This document shows, piece after piece, positions 29,007-37,982 of a DNA stretch of 64,000 bases. Origin of the DNA: Pseudomonas fluorescens HK44 (lineage in GTDB: Bacteria > Pseudomonadota > Gammaproteobacteria > Pseudomonadales > Pseudomonadaceae); contig NZ_AFOY02000004.1 of the NCBI RefSeq assembly GCF_000217955.3, positions 310,001-374,000 of the forward strand, written 5' to 3'. The notes under the pieces are model-generated. The model saw nothing but the letters and a program-made list of their open reading frames with translations, had not been told where the DNA came from and made no database searches. Each line of letters begins with the position of its first letter. The stretch's first letter is position 1. The position numbers were made by a program, and so were the translations under genes.

Positions 29007-29936
29007 ATGACTATCTTGGTAATCGCCGAACACGACAACAAAGTAGTGGCCCCGGCCACGCTGAACACCGTGGCTGCTGCCGCCAAAATCGGTGGTGACA
29101 TCCACGTTCTGGTTGCCGGTCAGGGCGTTGGCGCTGTAGCTGAAGCTGCCGCGAAAATCGCTGGCGTGGCCAAAGTGCTGGTAGCCGACAACGCTGCCTA
29201 CGCACACCAACTGCCAGAAAACGTAGCGCCTCTGGTTGCCGAGCTGGGCGCTGGCTACAGCCATATCCTGGCTGCCGCCACCTCCAACGGTAAAAACATC
29301 CTGCCGCGCGTTGCCGCTCAGCTGGACGTTGACCAGATCTCCGAGATCATCTCGGTTGAAAGCGCTGACACCTTCAAGCGCCCAATCTATGCCGGCAACG
29401 CCATCGCTACCGTTCAGTCCAGCGCCTCGGTAAAAGTCATCACCGTGCGTGCTACCGGTTTCGACCCGGTTGCAGCTGTTGGTGGTTCGGCGGCTGTTGA
29501 AGCGGTTGCTGCTGCTCACGACGCTGGCACTTCCAGCTTCGTTGGCGAAGAACTGGCCAAGTCTGATCGTCCAGAACTGACCGCTGCCAAGATCGTCGTT
29601 TCCGGCGGCCGCGGCATGCAGAACGGCGACAACTTCAAACACCTGTACGCCCTGGCCGATAAGCTGGGCGCTGCTGTCGGCGCTTCCCGCGCCGCGGTCG
29701 ACGCAGGTTTCGTACCCAACGACATGCAGGTCGGTCAGACCGGCAAGATCGTTGCACCACAGCTGTACATCGCCGTCGGTATCTCCGGCGCGATCCAGCA
29801 CCTGGCCGGCATGAAAGACTCCAAAGTGATCGTTGCGATCAACAAGGACGAAGAAGCGCCGATCTTCCAGGTGGCCGATTACGGCCTGGTGGCGGACTTG
29901 TTCGAAGCCATCCCCGAGTTTGAGAAGCTGGTCTAA
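29007..29936 (+). CDS. etfA: Electron transfer flavoprotein alpha subunit
   Basis: 309 residues. The C-terminal FAD domain has [45 protein letters not shown] and [20 protein letters not shown], all diagnostic. It receives electrons from several acyl-CoA dehydrogenases and passes them to the ETF-ubiquinone oxidoreductase encoded divergently. Confidence 0.97.
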   Translation: MTILVIAEHDNKVVAPATLNTVAAAAKIGGDIHVLVAGQGVGAVAEAAAKIAGVAKVLVADNAAYAHQLPENVAPLVAELGAGYSHILAAATSNGKNILPRVAAQLDVDQISEIISVESADTFKRPIYAGNAIATVQSSASVKVITVRATGFDPVAAVGGSAAVEAVAAAHDAGTSSFVGEELAKSDRPELTAAKIVVSGGRGMQNGDNFKHLYALADKLGAAVGASRAAVDAGFVPNDMQVGQTGKIVAPQLYIAVGISGAIQHLAGMKDSKVIVAINKDEEAPIFQVADYGLVADLFEAIPEFEKLV

Positions 29937-29958
29937 TCCAGCGGCTTGACTTATAAAG

Positions 29959-29986
29959 AGCCCGGTCTTTTGGCCGGGTTTTTTAT
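29959..29986 (+). terminator. Terminator of etfBA
   Basis: AGCCCGG..CCGGGTT stem with a short loop, followed by T6. Confidence 0.85.
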
Positions 29987-30016
29987 TGTCTGCGATTTGA
30001 GTGTGGGGAATACGCC

Positions 30017-30841
30017 ATGGATTTGCGTCGCTGGAGCGGCTTGTGGGTGCTGCTGGGTCTGTCGGCTTTGCCCTTGCTGTCAGTCGCTGCGGGCAAATGC
30101 GAGCGTCTGGTGGTGACCGGCAGCCCGGATGCACCACCGTATCTGTGGCAAGACCCGCAAGACCCGACGCACTTGATCGGTACCAGCGCCGACTTGTTGC
30201 AGCAGCTGGCGGGGGAATTGGGGATCAAGGTCGAATTGCTGTACGCCGGCAATCGATCCCAAGCGCTGGATGAAGTGCGCAGCGGGCGTATCGACATGCT
30301 GGCTGACGCGGCTCTGATGGACAATCAACTCGAATCGCTGGACTACATCCAGCCGCCGTTGCTGGAAAACGACTATCTGGTCTGGACCCGCAAGGGCTCG
30401 GCATGGGTCTACAACGAGGCGCAGGACCTGCGCGGGCACGTCGGCGCAGTCTCGGCAAAGGCTCGTTTGACACAATCTTTCGAGGCCTACGCACAAGAAC
30501 AATTGACCTTGATGAGTCTGCCGAACCTGACACAGGCTTTCCAGAAGTTGCTACTGGGTGAGGCGGACTATGTGCTCGCCGGGCGTTATACCGGGATGGC
30601 CATGGAGCAGACATTGGGCATGACCAACAATGTGCAGGCGTATCCGCAGCCGATCGACCGGCCGGGACTGTTCCTCGTCATTTCCCGCAACTCTGCCTGC
30701 AACGATCCATGGTTACGCGGACAGTTGTCAAAAAAGATGACAGAATTGCCCGCGTCCGGCCTGACGCAGGCCCTGCTGCAGCGCAATCTGGAGCGCTGGA
30801 AAGCACCCTTGCAGCAACCCGTCAGCACCCCAAAACAGTAG
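30017..30841 (+). CDS. Periplasmic solute-binding protein, amino-acid type (SBP_bac_3)
   Basis: 274 residues. A signal peptide (about 1-25, cleavage after SVAAG) is followed by a SBP_bac_3 domain: VVTGSPDAPPYLWQDPQ, GTSADLLQQLAGELGIKVEL, DEVRSGRIDMLADAAL. No permease or ATPase genes lie beside it. It may work with a distant transporter or act as a sensor-type binding protein. The 9-bp gap to the next lipoprotein gene suggests one operon with the two envelope genes that follow. Confidence 0.85.
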   Translation: MDLRRWSGLWVLLGLSALPLLSVAAGKCERLVVTGSPDAPPYLWQDPQDPTHLIGTSADLLQQLAGELGIKVELLYAGNRSQALDEVRSGRIDMLADAALMDNQLESLDYIQPPLLENDYLVWTRKGSAWVYNEAQDLRGHVGAVSAKARLTQSFEAYAQEQLTLMSLPNLTQAFQKLLLGEADYVLAGRYTGMAMEQTLGMTNNVQAYPQPIDRPGLFLVISRNSACNDPWLRGQLSKKMTELPASGLTQALLQRNLERWKAPLQQPVSTPKQ

Positions 30842-30850
30842 GGATTTTTA

Positions 30851-31207
30851 GTGACTCTTCGACCTTTTTTCGCTGCCCTGGCCGTTATGGCCCTGGCGGG
30901 TTGTGCTGCCGATCCGGCGCCGAATGAACAATTGCGTTTGACCGAACGGGCCCTGGAACAGGCCGCCGCTGTCGGGGCAACGACTGAAGACGTGCCAGAG
31001 CTGAAACTCGCTGAAGGCAAGTTCGCTCAGGCTCAGGCCGACATGACCACTCAAGCGTTCAAGGATGCGCGTATGCAGGCCGAACAGGCAGAACTGGACG
31101 CGCGTCTGGCCGAGGCCAAGGTTCTGACAGTGAAAAGCCAGGAAAAACTGAACGTGCTCAACACCCGCATCACTCGCCTGCGCAAGCAACTGGGAGATGC
31201 CCAATGA
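30851..31207 (+). CDS. DUF4398 lipoprotein
   Basis: 118 residues from a GTG start. The lipobox is LAVMALAGC with acyl-Cys at about 18 and Ala at +2. The remainder is helical, with ELKLAEGKFAQAQADMTTQA and a coiled-coil end, as in DUF4398. The stop overlaps the OmpA gene start by 4 bp (ATGA), so the two proteins are made together and perhaps form one envelope complex. Confidence 0.85.
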   Translation: MTLRPFFAALAVMALAGCAADPAPNEQLRLTERALEQAAAVGATTEDVPELKLAEGKFAQAQADMTTQAFKDARMQAEQAELDARLAEAKVLTVKSQEKLNVLNTRITRLRKQLGDAQ

Positions 31208-32016
31208 GCCTGAAAAACACCATTCTGGGCAGTTTGCTGCTGATGGGGTGCGCAGGGCTTGCCGGCTGCGCAGGTCAACACAGCGCGGCGGCTTTGCAAC
31301 AAGCCAGCGCTGACTTTCAGAAGGTCAAGGAAGACTCGAATGTGCTGCGCATCGCGCCCAAAGACGTGATTCGGGCAGGTGAGTCCCTCGCCCGGGCCGA
31401 TCGCCTGTCGACCTACTGGGGCAGCGGCCCGGATGTTAAGCATTACGCTTACCTGAGTCAGCGTTACAGCGAAATTGCCCGTCAGCACACCGAGCAAGCG
31501 CTGAATGACGAACGTGGGGCAAAGCTTGAACTGGAGCGTCAGCGCCTGCAGCTGGCGTTGCGCGAGAACAAACTGCTCAGCGTGCAACAACAGGGTAAAT
31601 GGCTGGAAGAGCAAATCATCAACCTGGCGACGACCCAGACCGATCGCGGTCTGGTCATGACCCTGGGGGATGTTCTGTTCGACACCGGTGAAGCCGAGCT
31701 GAAAAACTCGGCAAATCGCACCGTATTGAAAATTGTCCAGTTCCTGCAGCTCAACCCCAAGCGTGTGGTGCGTATCGAAGGCTATACCGACAGCACCGGC
31801 GGCAAGCAGGACAACCTCAAACTGTCTCGCGATCGCGCCCAGTCGGTGGCAGACATGCTGATCGATCTGGGGATCGAAGATAAGCGCATTCAGGTCGAAG
31901 GCTACGGTGATGAATACCCGGTAGAGGCCAACGCTTCCGAGCGGGGGCGTGCGCAGAACCGCCGGGTCGAAATTGTGTTCTCCGACGAAAAAGGCCAGCT
32001 CGGCGCTGCCCGCTAA
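31204..32016 (+). CDS. OmpA-family outer-membrane lipoprotein
   Basis: 270 residues. The lipoprotein signal ends in AGLAGC (Cys about 22). An N-terminal DUF4398-like helical part (to about 115) is followed by a coiled coil. The OmpA-like peptidoglycan-binding domain covers about 150-265: FDTGEAELKNSANRTVLKIV, RIEGYTDSTGGKQDN, LSRDRAQSVADMLI, GYGDEYPVEAN and RAQNRRVEIVF. It anchors the outer membrane to the wall non-covalently. Confidence 0.92.
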   Translation: MSLKNTILGSLLLMGCAGLAGCAGQHSAAALQQASADFQKVKEDSNVLRIAPKDVIRAGESLARADRLSTYWGSGPDVKHYAYLSQRYSEIARQHTEQALNDERGAKLELERQRLQLALRENKLLSVQQQGKWLEEQIINLATTQTDRGLVMTLGDVLFDTGEAELKNSANRTVLKIVQFLQLNPKRVVRIEGYTDSTGGKQDNLKLSRDRAQSVADMLIDLGIEDKRIQVEGYGDEYPVEANASERGRAQNRRVEIVFSDEKGQLGAAR

Positions 32017-32031
32017 GGTCAGCGTTACTGG

Positions 32032-32067
32032 AAAACCCGGCCCCTCAGCGGTGCCGGGTTTTTTTTG
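32032..32067 (+). terminator. Terminator after the OmpA-like gene
   Basis: AACCCGGC (32034-32041) pairs with GCCGGGTT (32053-32060), then continues as T8 in total. Confidence 0.88.
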
Positions 32068-32100
32068 CCTGCGAGTTGGATCGCGCCATACCTATAAAAG

Positions 32101-32161
32101 CAGTACAGTTTTTGCTGTCACTGCACTGTACGGTCGACTATTGTGGCAACTGTCCCAGTAC
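32101..32161. promoter_or_regulatory. Possible MocR operator repeats
   Basis: GTACAG (32103-32108) and CTGTAC (32126-32131) are inverted, and a further CAGTAC lies at 32156-32161. They lie 70-125 bp before the MocR gene, where such regulators usually bind. Function is inferred. Confidence 0.35.
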
Positions 32162-32227
32162 ACTTCTAAACTGTTCCGGTAATGTTTCACACAAGAATAA
32201 AATGCCCGTGAAATCGAGTGCTGCGTC

Positions 32228-33667
32228 ATGACCAATCTCTTGCTCTATCAACGTATCGCTCAGCAATTGGCTGAGGATATCCGGCGTGGTGTCTATCAGC
32301 CCGGCGAACGCGTGCCTTCAGTGCGCAAGATGAGTTCGCAGCTCAATGTCAGCCACGCAACGGTGCTTCAAGCGTATGCCAACCTCGAAGATCAGGGGCT
32401 GATTCGCGCACGTCCGCAGTCGGGTTACTACGTCCACCAGACCCCGGCACTGACCGCGCCGACACCGGATATCGCCCGTGTTGAACGCCCAGGCCTGGTC
32501 ACGCGCAGCAGTATCATTCAGCAAGTGTTGGTCGAGTCGCGTCGCGAAGGGGTGTTCCCGCTGGGCGCGGCGGTGCCCAGTGTCGACTATCTGCCGGTAC
32601 GGGCACTGCACCAGCAATTGGCCAAGGTCACGCGGTTCCACAGCCCGCGGGCGTTCAGTTACATGTTCAGCCCGGGTTTTGAACCGTTGCGTCGCCAGGT
32701 GGCGATCCGCATGCGTGATGCCGGCGTAGTGGTCGACCCATCGGAAGTGGTCATCACCCATGGTTGCGTCGATGCGCTGCAAATGTCGTTGCGCGTCCTG
32801 ACGCGCCCCGGCGATCTGATCGCGGCTGAGTCGCCGACCTACTACGGCTTGTTGCAGCTCGCCGATTTGTTGGGTTTGAAAGTCATCGAGATCCCCAGTG
32901 ACCCGGCAACGGGCATGAGCCTGGAGGCCTTGCAGCTGGCTGCCAACCAATGGTCGATCAAGGCGTTGGTGCTGACCACGCGCCTGAGCAACCCGCTGGG
33001 TGGCACCATGCCGGAAGAGCGGCAAAAACAACTGCTGCGTCTGGCTTCCGACTTCGATATTCAGATTGTCGAAGACGATATTTACGGCGAGTTGATGTTC
33101 GAGCAAGGCCGCACCAAATCGCTGAAAGCCTATGACCGACTGGATCGGGTCATCTATTGCTCAAGTTTCTCCAAGACCCTGTCACCCGGTGTGCGCATCG
33201 GCTGGATGATTGCCGGCAAGTACCAGCAGGAAATCCAGCGCTTGCAGACCTTCAGCACCCATTCGGCGTGCAGCGTGACGCAGATGGGGATCGCGGCCTA
33301 TCTGGAGAACGGCGGCTATGATCGTCATTTGCGCTATATCCGCCAGGAATACCGCAAGAACCTCAGCGCCTTCCAGTTGGCGGTGCAGCAGTATTTTCCA
33401 GAGGGAACGCAGATAACCCGGCCCACGGGTGGTTTCATTCTGTGGGTCAGCCTGCCGGGGCGGGTCAATACGCAGGAGCTGCACGTACGTGCGTTGCAGC
33501 AGGGCATCAGTATCGCGCCGGGGCTTATTTTCAGTAACACCGAGCAATTCAATCACTGCATTCGCTTGAACTGCGGCACGCCGTGGAATCGTGAAGCCGA
33601 GCGGGCGCTGATGACACTCGGGATGCTGGCCACTCAGCTTTGTCAGGAGACAGCAGGCGGTTTTTAA
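32228..33667 (+). CDS. MocR-type GntR regulator / aminotransferase fusion
   Basis: 479 residues. The N-terminal GntR winged helix lies at about 5-75 (ERVPSVRKMSSQLNVSHATV). The fold-type I aminotransferase domain follows, with FSPGFEPLRRQVAIRM, ITHGCVDALQMSLRVL, the VEDDIYGEL Asp region and SSFSKTLSPGVRIGW containing the PLP Lys. MocR proteins usually use PLP or an aldimine as a signal. The asparagine equivalent in LSNPLGGTMP is present, so PLP binding looks intact. The target is unknown and is probably a neighbour or itself. Confidence 0.93.
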   Translation: MTNLLLYQRIAQQLAEDIRRGVYQPGERVPSVRKMSSQLNVSHATVLQAYANLEDQGLIRARPQSGYYVHQTPALTAPTPDIARVERPGLVTRSSIIQQVLVESRREGVFPLGAAVPSVDYLPVRALHQQLAKVTRFHSPRAFSYMFSPGFEPLRRQVAIRMRDAGVVVDPSEVVITHGCVDALQMSLRVLTRPGDLIAAESPTYYGLLQLADLLGLKVIEIPSDPATGMSLEALQLAANQWSIKALVLTTRLSNPLGGTMPEERQKQLLRLASDFDIQIVEDDIYGELMFEQGRTKSLKAYDRLDRVIYCSSFSKTLSPGVRIGWMIAGKYQQEIQRLQTFSTHSACSVTQMGIAAYLENGGYDRHLRYIRQEYRKNLSAFQLAVQQYFPEGTQITRPTGGFILWVSLPGRVNTQELHVRALQQGISIAPGLIFSNTEQFNHCIRLNCGTPWNREAERALMTLGMLATQLCQETAGGF

Positions 33668-33758
33668 CGCGTCCCCGGGGCTGGATTGCTATGCGAGCTT
33701 GTCAGGGACCTTACAACAAGCGAGCATATGGCCCTCTGCCGTTAGCGCTGTAGTGTTC

Positions 33759-34262
33759 ATGAAAGCGATTTTTCCTGCTGGTTTGATGTTGGCGTGCCTC
33801 TTGAGTGTCTTCATGCCAGGCAGCGCGATGGCTGCGACCGCTCTGGATAAGGGGGGCGTCAGCACGTCTGAGGCAAAAGTGAAGTCTGTTGCGCCGGCGA
33901 AGAACCAAACTCCCGTCAAAAAGACCAAAGTGGCAAAGAAGCCGACGCCACCGAAAAAACGCCCACCGGTTGCTTCAAAATCAAAATCCGCGAGCGAAGT
34001 GGTCAGAACCACGTACTTGCCTCCGGCCACGCTGGATTTGAGCTTGCCGTCGGACATGGTCAAGCAGTTGCAACCTGTTGGCACCGTTCCGCTAGTCAAA
34101 CATGCTCCTTTACTGCCGCCCATGTTTGGTGAAAAAACCAGGGATGACAGCCCGTTCCAGCTCAACGGTCGCCTGCTGAGCAACGAAATGCAGTTGCAAA
34201 TGCGCAAAGAAGAGCACCGGGAAGTCGAAGGTGCGGCACTGGAATTCCAGTTCAAACAGTAA
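33759..34262 (+). CDS. Secreted basic hypothetical protein
   Basis: 167 residues from ATG 33759. A signal peptide (MKAIFPAGLMLACLLSVFMP, cleavage after AMAA) is followed by a Lys/Pro-rich stretch (KKTKVAKKPTPPKKRPPVAS) and a C-terminal half without recognised domains. Automatic annotation sometimes calls such proteins IF-2-like because of the Lys/Pro/Ala composition, but no GTPase motif exists. The basic linker could contact peptidoglycan or LPS, which is a guess. An upstream TTG frame to 33699 is not used. Confidence 0.7.
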   Translation: MKAIFPAGLMLACLLSVFMPGSAMAATALDKGGVSTSEAKVKSVAPAKNQTPVKKTKVAKKPTPPKKRPPVASKSKSASEVVRTTYLPPATLDLSLPSDMVKQLQPVGTVPLVKHAPLLPPMFGEKTRDDSPFQLNGRLLSNEMQLQMRKEEHREVEGAALEFQFKQ

Positions 34263-34429
34263 AATCGCGTATTGATCTGTGACCCGCGTACCTGACGCTT
34301 TGTCGGAGACTGCTCAGTCACGCGTGTTTGAGCGAAAAACCTCTATCCGGCCAATTTCAAACGGCTGTTTTAGCGGGTACTCTAGTCCACGTTATTCAAC
34401 ATATTACCCGTCGCGAGGAGCGTGTCGTC

Positions 34430-34684
34430 ATGAACTGCCGTGAAGGCTGTGGCGCCTGTTGCATTGCCCCTTCCATCAGCACACCGATCCCTGGCATGCC
34501 AAACGGCAAAGCGGCGGGAGAACGTTGCGTGCAACTGTCTGTCGATAATCTGTGCAGTATTTTCGGCAAGCCTGAACGGCCGGCGGTATGTAGCGCATTT
34601 CAGGCGGATATCGAGGTGTGCGGTAACAACCGGGAAGAAGCCATCAAGTTGATCGGTTGGTGGGAGCAAATGACCGCGGCGTAG
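34430..34684 (+). CDS. YkgJ-family cysteine-cluster protein
   Basis: 84 residues starting MNCREGCGACCIAPSI. The CxxxCGxCC cluster plus later Cys (RCVQL; LCSIFGKPERPAVC) form the CxxCxxxxC zinc/iron binding pattern of the family. ATG 34430 has GAGGAG upstream. A longer frame from 34328 has no ribosome-binding site. The metal and role are unknown. Confidence 0.88.
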   Translation: MNCREGCGACCIAPSISTPIPGMPNGKAAGERCVQLSVDNLCSIFGKPERPAVCSAFQADIEVCGNNREEAIKLIGWWEQMTAA

Positions 34685-34725
34685 TGTGTTCAACGAACGG
34701 AACTTCAACAATAAGGAATAAGACT

Positions 34726-35331
34726 ATGGGTTCGCTGCATCGTATCGCTGTGTTGTGTGGTTTGACCGTTCTGCTGGCCACAACAGCCCAGGCTGAAGAC
34801 TGGAAAACTGCCAAGGATGAGGACGGTATCAAGGTTTCCCTGAGTGAAGTCGCCGGGTCCCAGTACAAAGCCTACCGCGGTGTGACCGTAATGAAGACCT
34901 CCGTGGCCAAGTTGCGTGCACTTCAGGAAGATGTGCCCGGCGCGTGTGCCTGGATTCATGAGTGCAAGGTGCAGAAGTTGCTCAAGCACGAAGGCGATCA
35001 AAGCTGGACCTACACTCAGTTCAGCACCCCGTGGCCGGTGACTGCGCGTGACTCGGTGTTGCACGTGACCACTGTCGAAGGCGCCGATGGCAGCCTGACG
35101 CGTAAGCTTGAAGGTGTACCGACCTACCTTCCTGAAGAAAAAGGCTTTGTTCGTGTCACCCAGGTCCAGGGTTTCTGGAAATTTGTTCCAAAAGGCGCGG
35201 ACCAGGTTGAAGTGACCTATCAGGTTCACACCGAGCCAGGTGGTAGTGTGCCGTCGTGGCTGGCCAACAAGTTTGTGGTCGATGCACCCTTCAATACCTT
35301 GAAAGCCCTGAAAGCACGCGCCGAGAAGTAA
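34726..35331 (+). CDS. START-domain periplasmic protein
   Basis: 201 residues. A signal peptide (about 1-23, cleavage after TAQA) is followed by a StAR-related lipid-transfer (START) fold: EDWKTAKDEDGIKVSLSEV, ACAWIHECKVQKLLKHEGD, FSTPWPVTARDSVL, FWKFVPKGADQVEVTYQVHT and a final amphipathic helix VVDAPFNTLKALKARAEK. It may carry a lipid between membranes, an inference from the fold. The start is ATG 34726 with AAGGAAT before it. Confidence 0.88.
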   Translation: MGSLHRIAVLCGLTVLLATTAQAEDWKTAKDEDGIKVSLSEVAGSQYKAYRGVTVMKTSVAKLRALQEDVPGACAWIHECKVQKLLKHEGDQSWTYTQFSTPWPVTARDSVLHVTTVEGADGSLTRKLEGVPTYLPEEKGFVRVTQVQGFWKFVPKGADQVEVTYQVHTEPGGSVPSWLANKFVVDAPFNTLKALKARAEK

Positions 35332-35350
35332 TCTCGCGCTTTTTGCAAAG

Positions 35351-35375
35351 AGGCTGCCAACCGGCGGCCTTTTTA
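35351..35375 (+). terminator. Terminator of the START gene
   Basis: AGGCTGCC (35351-35358) pairs with GGCGGCCT (35363-35370), with one G-U pair, followed by T5. Confidence 0.8.
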
Positions 35376-35468
35376 ATATCAAACCGATGGATTCAGGAGG
35401 AACGATTTTCCGGTATTTGGGGTCGAGATGTTGTAAGCCCATCTGTGGGTTTTATCGAGGAGGCACCG

Positions 35469-35705
35469 ATGCAAAAGTGGGAAGTCACCTTCGTTGATGA
35501 TCACGGTGTGCAGACCGTCGAGCAATTCGATTGCGAACAAAAACCCACGATGGAGCGGGCTGCGCAATTGATTCGGGCAAAACTCCTCCCTGTTCCGGCC
35601 GAGCTCGATCTCAATGATCTGGAGGGGCGAACCGAGGAGCCGACGGTCAAAAGCCTGAAAGATCAGAACAGCATTGAAATTCTCAGTATCACTCCACTTG
35701 TATAA
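35469..35705 (+). CDS. Small hypothetical protein
   Basis: 78 residues, MQKWEVTFVDDHGVQTVEQF at the start, acidic and soluble with a predicted beta-alpha-beta pattern. AGGAGG lies 6 nt before ATG 35469, a strong ribosome-binding site that sets the start. I do not recognise a family. The 211-bp gap after it (35706-35916) shows no gene. Confidence 0.7.
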   Translation: MQKWEVTFVDDHGVQTVEQFDCEQKPTMERAAQLIRAKLLPVPAELDLNDLEGRTEEPTVKSLKDQNSIEILSITPLV

Positions 35706-35916
35706 CCACTTGATGCGACTCGCAAACAGGCCTTGGCAGCAGCTCAGACTTGGGGCTACTCTGCAATCGAGATCAGCGAATGGATCGCTAAGGTCTGGTC
35801 TTGTCAGCTACATGCTTGTTTCCCGGCGGCAATTTGATTGCCGTATCGCCCTCACCATTCGGTTGCAGGCGCAGGGAGTACGGAAAGTCTATCCATCAGT
35901 TTGAGGAGGACGTTTC

Positions 35917-36258
35917 ATGAGCACAGCCTATCAAGAAGACATCAGCAGCAGTGTGCTGCGCCGCATGAAAGAAGGCGGTTTTGACTTTTCACGGTTCCAT
36001 CCCATCGAGTTCTACGCCATTTTTCCGGATGAGGAGCGGGCACGCAGGGCGGCAGGGCATTTTCGCGGTGAATCCTTGAATGCGCAGGTCAGCGTGCGTG
36101 ATGACGGTGCCTGGCATCTGGAGTTGAGTAAAGTAATGTACGCCACTTATGGCGGCATCGGCGACTTCGAACAGGACTTTGAGGCGGTGGTCGAGCCTTT
36201 GGGTGGGATTATCGAAGGATGGGGCGTCAAGCAGGAGGTACGAGGGCTACTCGCATAA
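35917..36258 (+). CDS. rraB: Ribonuclease E inhibitor RraB family protein
   Basis: 113 residues. GFDFSRFHPIEFYAIFPDEE and the following RAAGHFRGESLNAQVSV belong to the RraB/DUF695-like family. LSKVMYATYGGIGDFEQDFE is the conserved middle. RraB binds RNase E in E. coli and changes which transcripts it cuts. Here the gene stands alone, with GAGGAGG before the start, far from rne. Confidence 0.82.
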   Translation: MSTAYQEDISSSVLRRMKEGGFDFSRFHPIEFYAIFPDEERARRAAGHFRGESLNAQVSVRDDGAWHLELSKVMYATYGGIGDFEQDFEAVVEPLGGIIEGWGVKQEVRGLLA

Positions 36259-36440
36259 CACTATGAACAGCGACAACACTCAGCAACGGCTGACCTCAGG
36301 GTTGGCCGTTTTCGTTTTCGGACATTGAGAAGTCAAAGGATCGCAACCGCACACAGGCCGTGAAATCAACTCTGGCTATGCGGGTAATGACCATGAGCAT
36401 TGCTTCGCAATGAAGCGGGGAACGAACAGGTTGGGGCATT

Positions 36441-36463
36441 TGCCGCACAGGATTGGTGCGGCA
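36441..36463. promoter_or_regulatory. NtrC-type enhancer site
   Basis: TGCCGCAC (36441-36448), seven bases, GTGCGGCA (36456-36463): a perfect palindrome with the GCAC-N7-GTGC core of NtrC sites. It is about 50 bp upstream of a -24/-12 promoter. The rest of 36259-36560 holds only an AACGGC/GCCGTT hairpin (36285-36310), probably the rraB terminator. Confidence 0.65.
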
Positions 36464-36511
36464 TGTCTGCGGAGATTATCCAACCGATTGATAGTAAAGC
36501 GTTCATGCCGC

Positions 36512-36526
36512 TGGCACGGGCCTTGC
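36512..36526 (+). promoter_or_regulatory. Sigma-54 promoter of the ATP-grasp operon
   Basis: TGGCAC (36512-36517), five bases, TTGC (36523-36526): consensus -24/-12 with correct spacing. The start is expected near 36538, and a GGAG ribosome-binding site precedes the ATG at 36561. Confidence 0.75.
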
Positions 36527-36560
36527 GGAGTCCAGGTGTCCGGGTGACAAGGAGTACGGC

Positions 36561-37970
36561 ATGATCCGCACCTGTTTTGATGAAATGTACGACGCTGGTG
36601 GATTGGTCCGCCCGCATTATCGGGAGTTCGCCCGTTGGTTGGCTGAAACGCCTGACGAGCTTTTGGCACAACGGCGACGCGAGGCCGATCTGTTATTTCA
36701 TCGTGCCGGAATAACCTTCACGCTCTATGGTGATGAGCAGGGGACAGAGCGTCTGATTCCCTTCGACACCATTCCCCGCAGCATCCCCGCCAGCGAATGG
36801 CGGATCGTCGAGCGCGGCTGTATTCAGCGGGTCAAGGCATTGAACATGTTCCTCGCCGACCTGTATCACGAGCAGCGCATCATCAAGGCCGGCATCATTG
36901 CGGCCGAACAAGTGCTGGCCAACGATCAATACCAGCTGGCCATGCAAGGGCTGGATCTGCATCGCGATATCTATTCGCACATCTCTGGCGTCGATCTGGT
37001 GCGCGATGGCGACGGCACGTACTACGTGCTCGAAGACAATTTGCGCACGCCCAGCGGCGTCAGCTACATGCTCGAAGACCGCAAGATGATGATGCGGCTC
37101 TTCCCCGAGTTGTTCGCCGCCCAGCGCATCGCGCCCATCGATCATTACCCGAACCTGTTGCTCGACACGCTGAAAAGCTCCAGCCCGCTGGACAATCCGA
37201 GTGTCGTGGTACTGACTCCCGGGCGCTTCAACAGTGCGTTCTTCGAGCACGCGTTTCTGGCGCGGGAGATGGGCGTGGAGCTGGTGGAAGGCGCGGACCT
37301 GTTCGTACGTGACGACAAGGTGTTCATGCGCACCACCGACGGGCCGAAAGCCGTCGACGTGATCTACCGTCGCCTCGACGATGCTTTCCTCGATCCGTTG
37401 GCGTTCAACCCGGATTCGATGCTCGGCGTTCCAGGGCTGCTGTCGTCCTATCGTTCCGGCAATGTGGTGCTGGCGAATGCCATCGGCACCGGTGTCGCGG
37501 ACGACAAGTCGGTTTATCCGTTCGTGACCGACATGATTCGTTTCTACCTGGACGAAGAACCGATCCTGAAAAACGTGCCGACCTGGCAGTGTCGCAACCC
37601 GTCAGAACTTTCTCACGTGCTGGCGAACCTGCCTGAGCTGGTGGTCAAGGAAACCCAGGGTTCCGGTGGTTACGGAATGCTGGTCGGGCCTGCAGCCACC
37701 GCCGCTGAGATCGAAGCGTTCCGCGCACGCATCAAGGCCAAGCCCCACGCGTATATCGCCCAACCGACGTTGTCCCTGTCGACCTGCCCGACGTTTGTCG
37801 AAAACGGCATCGCGCCGCGGCACATCGACTTGCGCCCGTTTGTCCTGTCTGGCCGCGAAACCCGGGTCGTACCCGGTGGCCTTACCCGTGTAGCCCTGCG
37901 CGAAGGATCCCTGGTGGTCAATTCGTCACAGGGTGGCGGAACCAAGGACACCTGGGTGGTCGAGGATTGA
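36561..37970 (+). CDS. Circularly permuted ATP-grasp type 2 protein
   Basis: 469 residues of the CP_ATPgrasp_2 family (old DUF404/407). GITFTLYGDEQGTERLIPFD opens the domain. DGTYYVLEDNLRTPSGVSYM is the metal/ATP part, VVKETQGSGGYGMLVGP the glycine loop, and HIDLRPFVLSGRE the end. ATP-grasp enzymes join a carboxylate to an amine or thiol. The partners here are the alpha-E and transglutaminase-like proteins, a conserved triad thought to make and process a peptide or isopeptide. Its product is not known. The sigma-54/NtrC promoter suggests nitrogen limitation as the trigger. Confidence 0.92.
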   Translation: MIRTCFDEMYDAGGLVRPHYREFARWLAETPDELLAQRRREADLLFHRAGITFTLYGDEQGTERLIPFDTIPRSIPASEWRIVERGCIQRVKALNMFLADLYHEQRIIKAGIIAAEQVLANDQYQLAMQGLDLHRDIYSHISGVDLVRDGDGTYYVLEDNLRTPSGVSYMLEDRKMMMRLFPELFAAQRIAPIDHYPNLLLDTLKSSSPLDNPSVVVLTPGRFNSAFFEHAFLAREMGVELVEGADLFVRDDKVFMRTTDGPKAVDVIYRRLDDAFLDPLAFNPDSMLGVPGLLSSYRSGNVVLANAIGTGVADDKSVYPFVTDMIRFYLDEEPILKNVPTWQCRNPSELSHVLANLPELVVKETQGSGGYGMLVGPAATAAEIEAFRARIKAKPHAYIAQPTLSLSTCPTFVENGIAPRHIDLRPFVLSGRETRVVPGGLTRVALREGSLVVNSSQGGGTKDTWVVED

Positions 37971-37982
37971 AGGAAGCCTGCC

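Noticed and set aside
35706..35916. Small gene between 35705 and rraB
   Set aside because: A 76-codon frame enters this gap, but it overlaps the preceding gene and has no ribosome-binding site or recognisable product.
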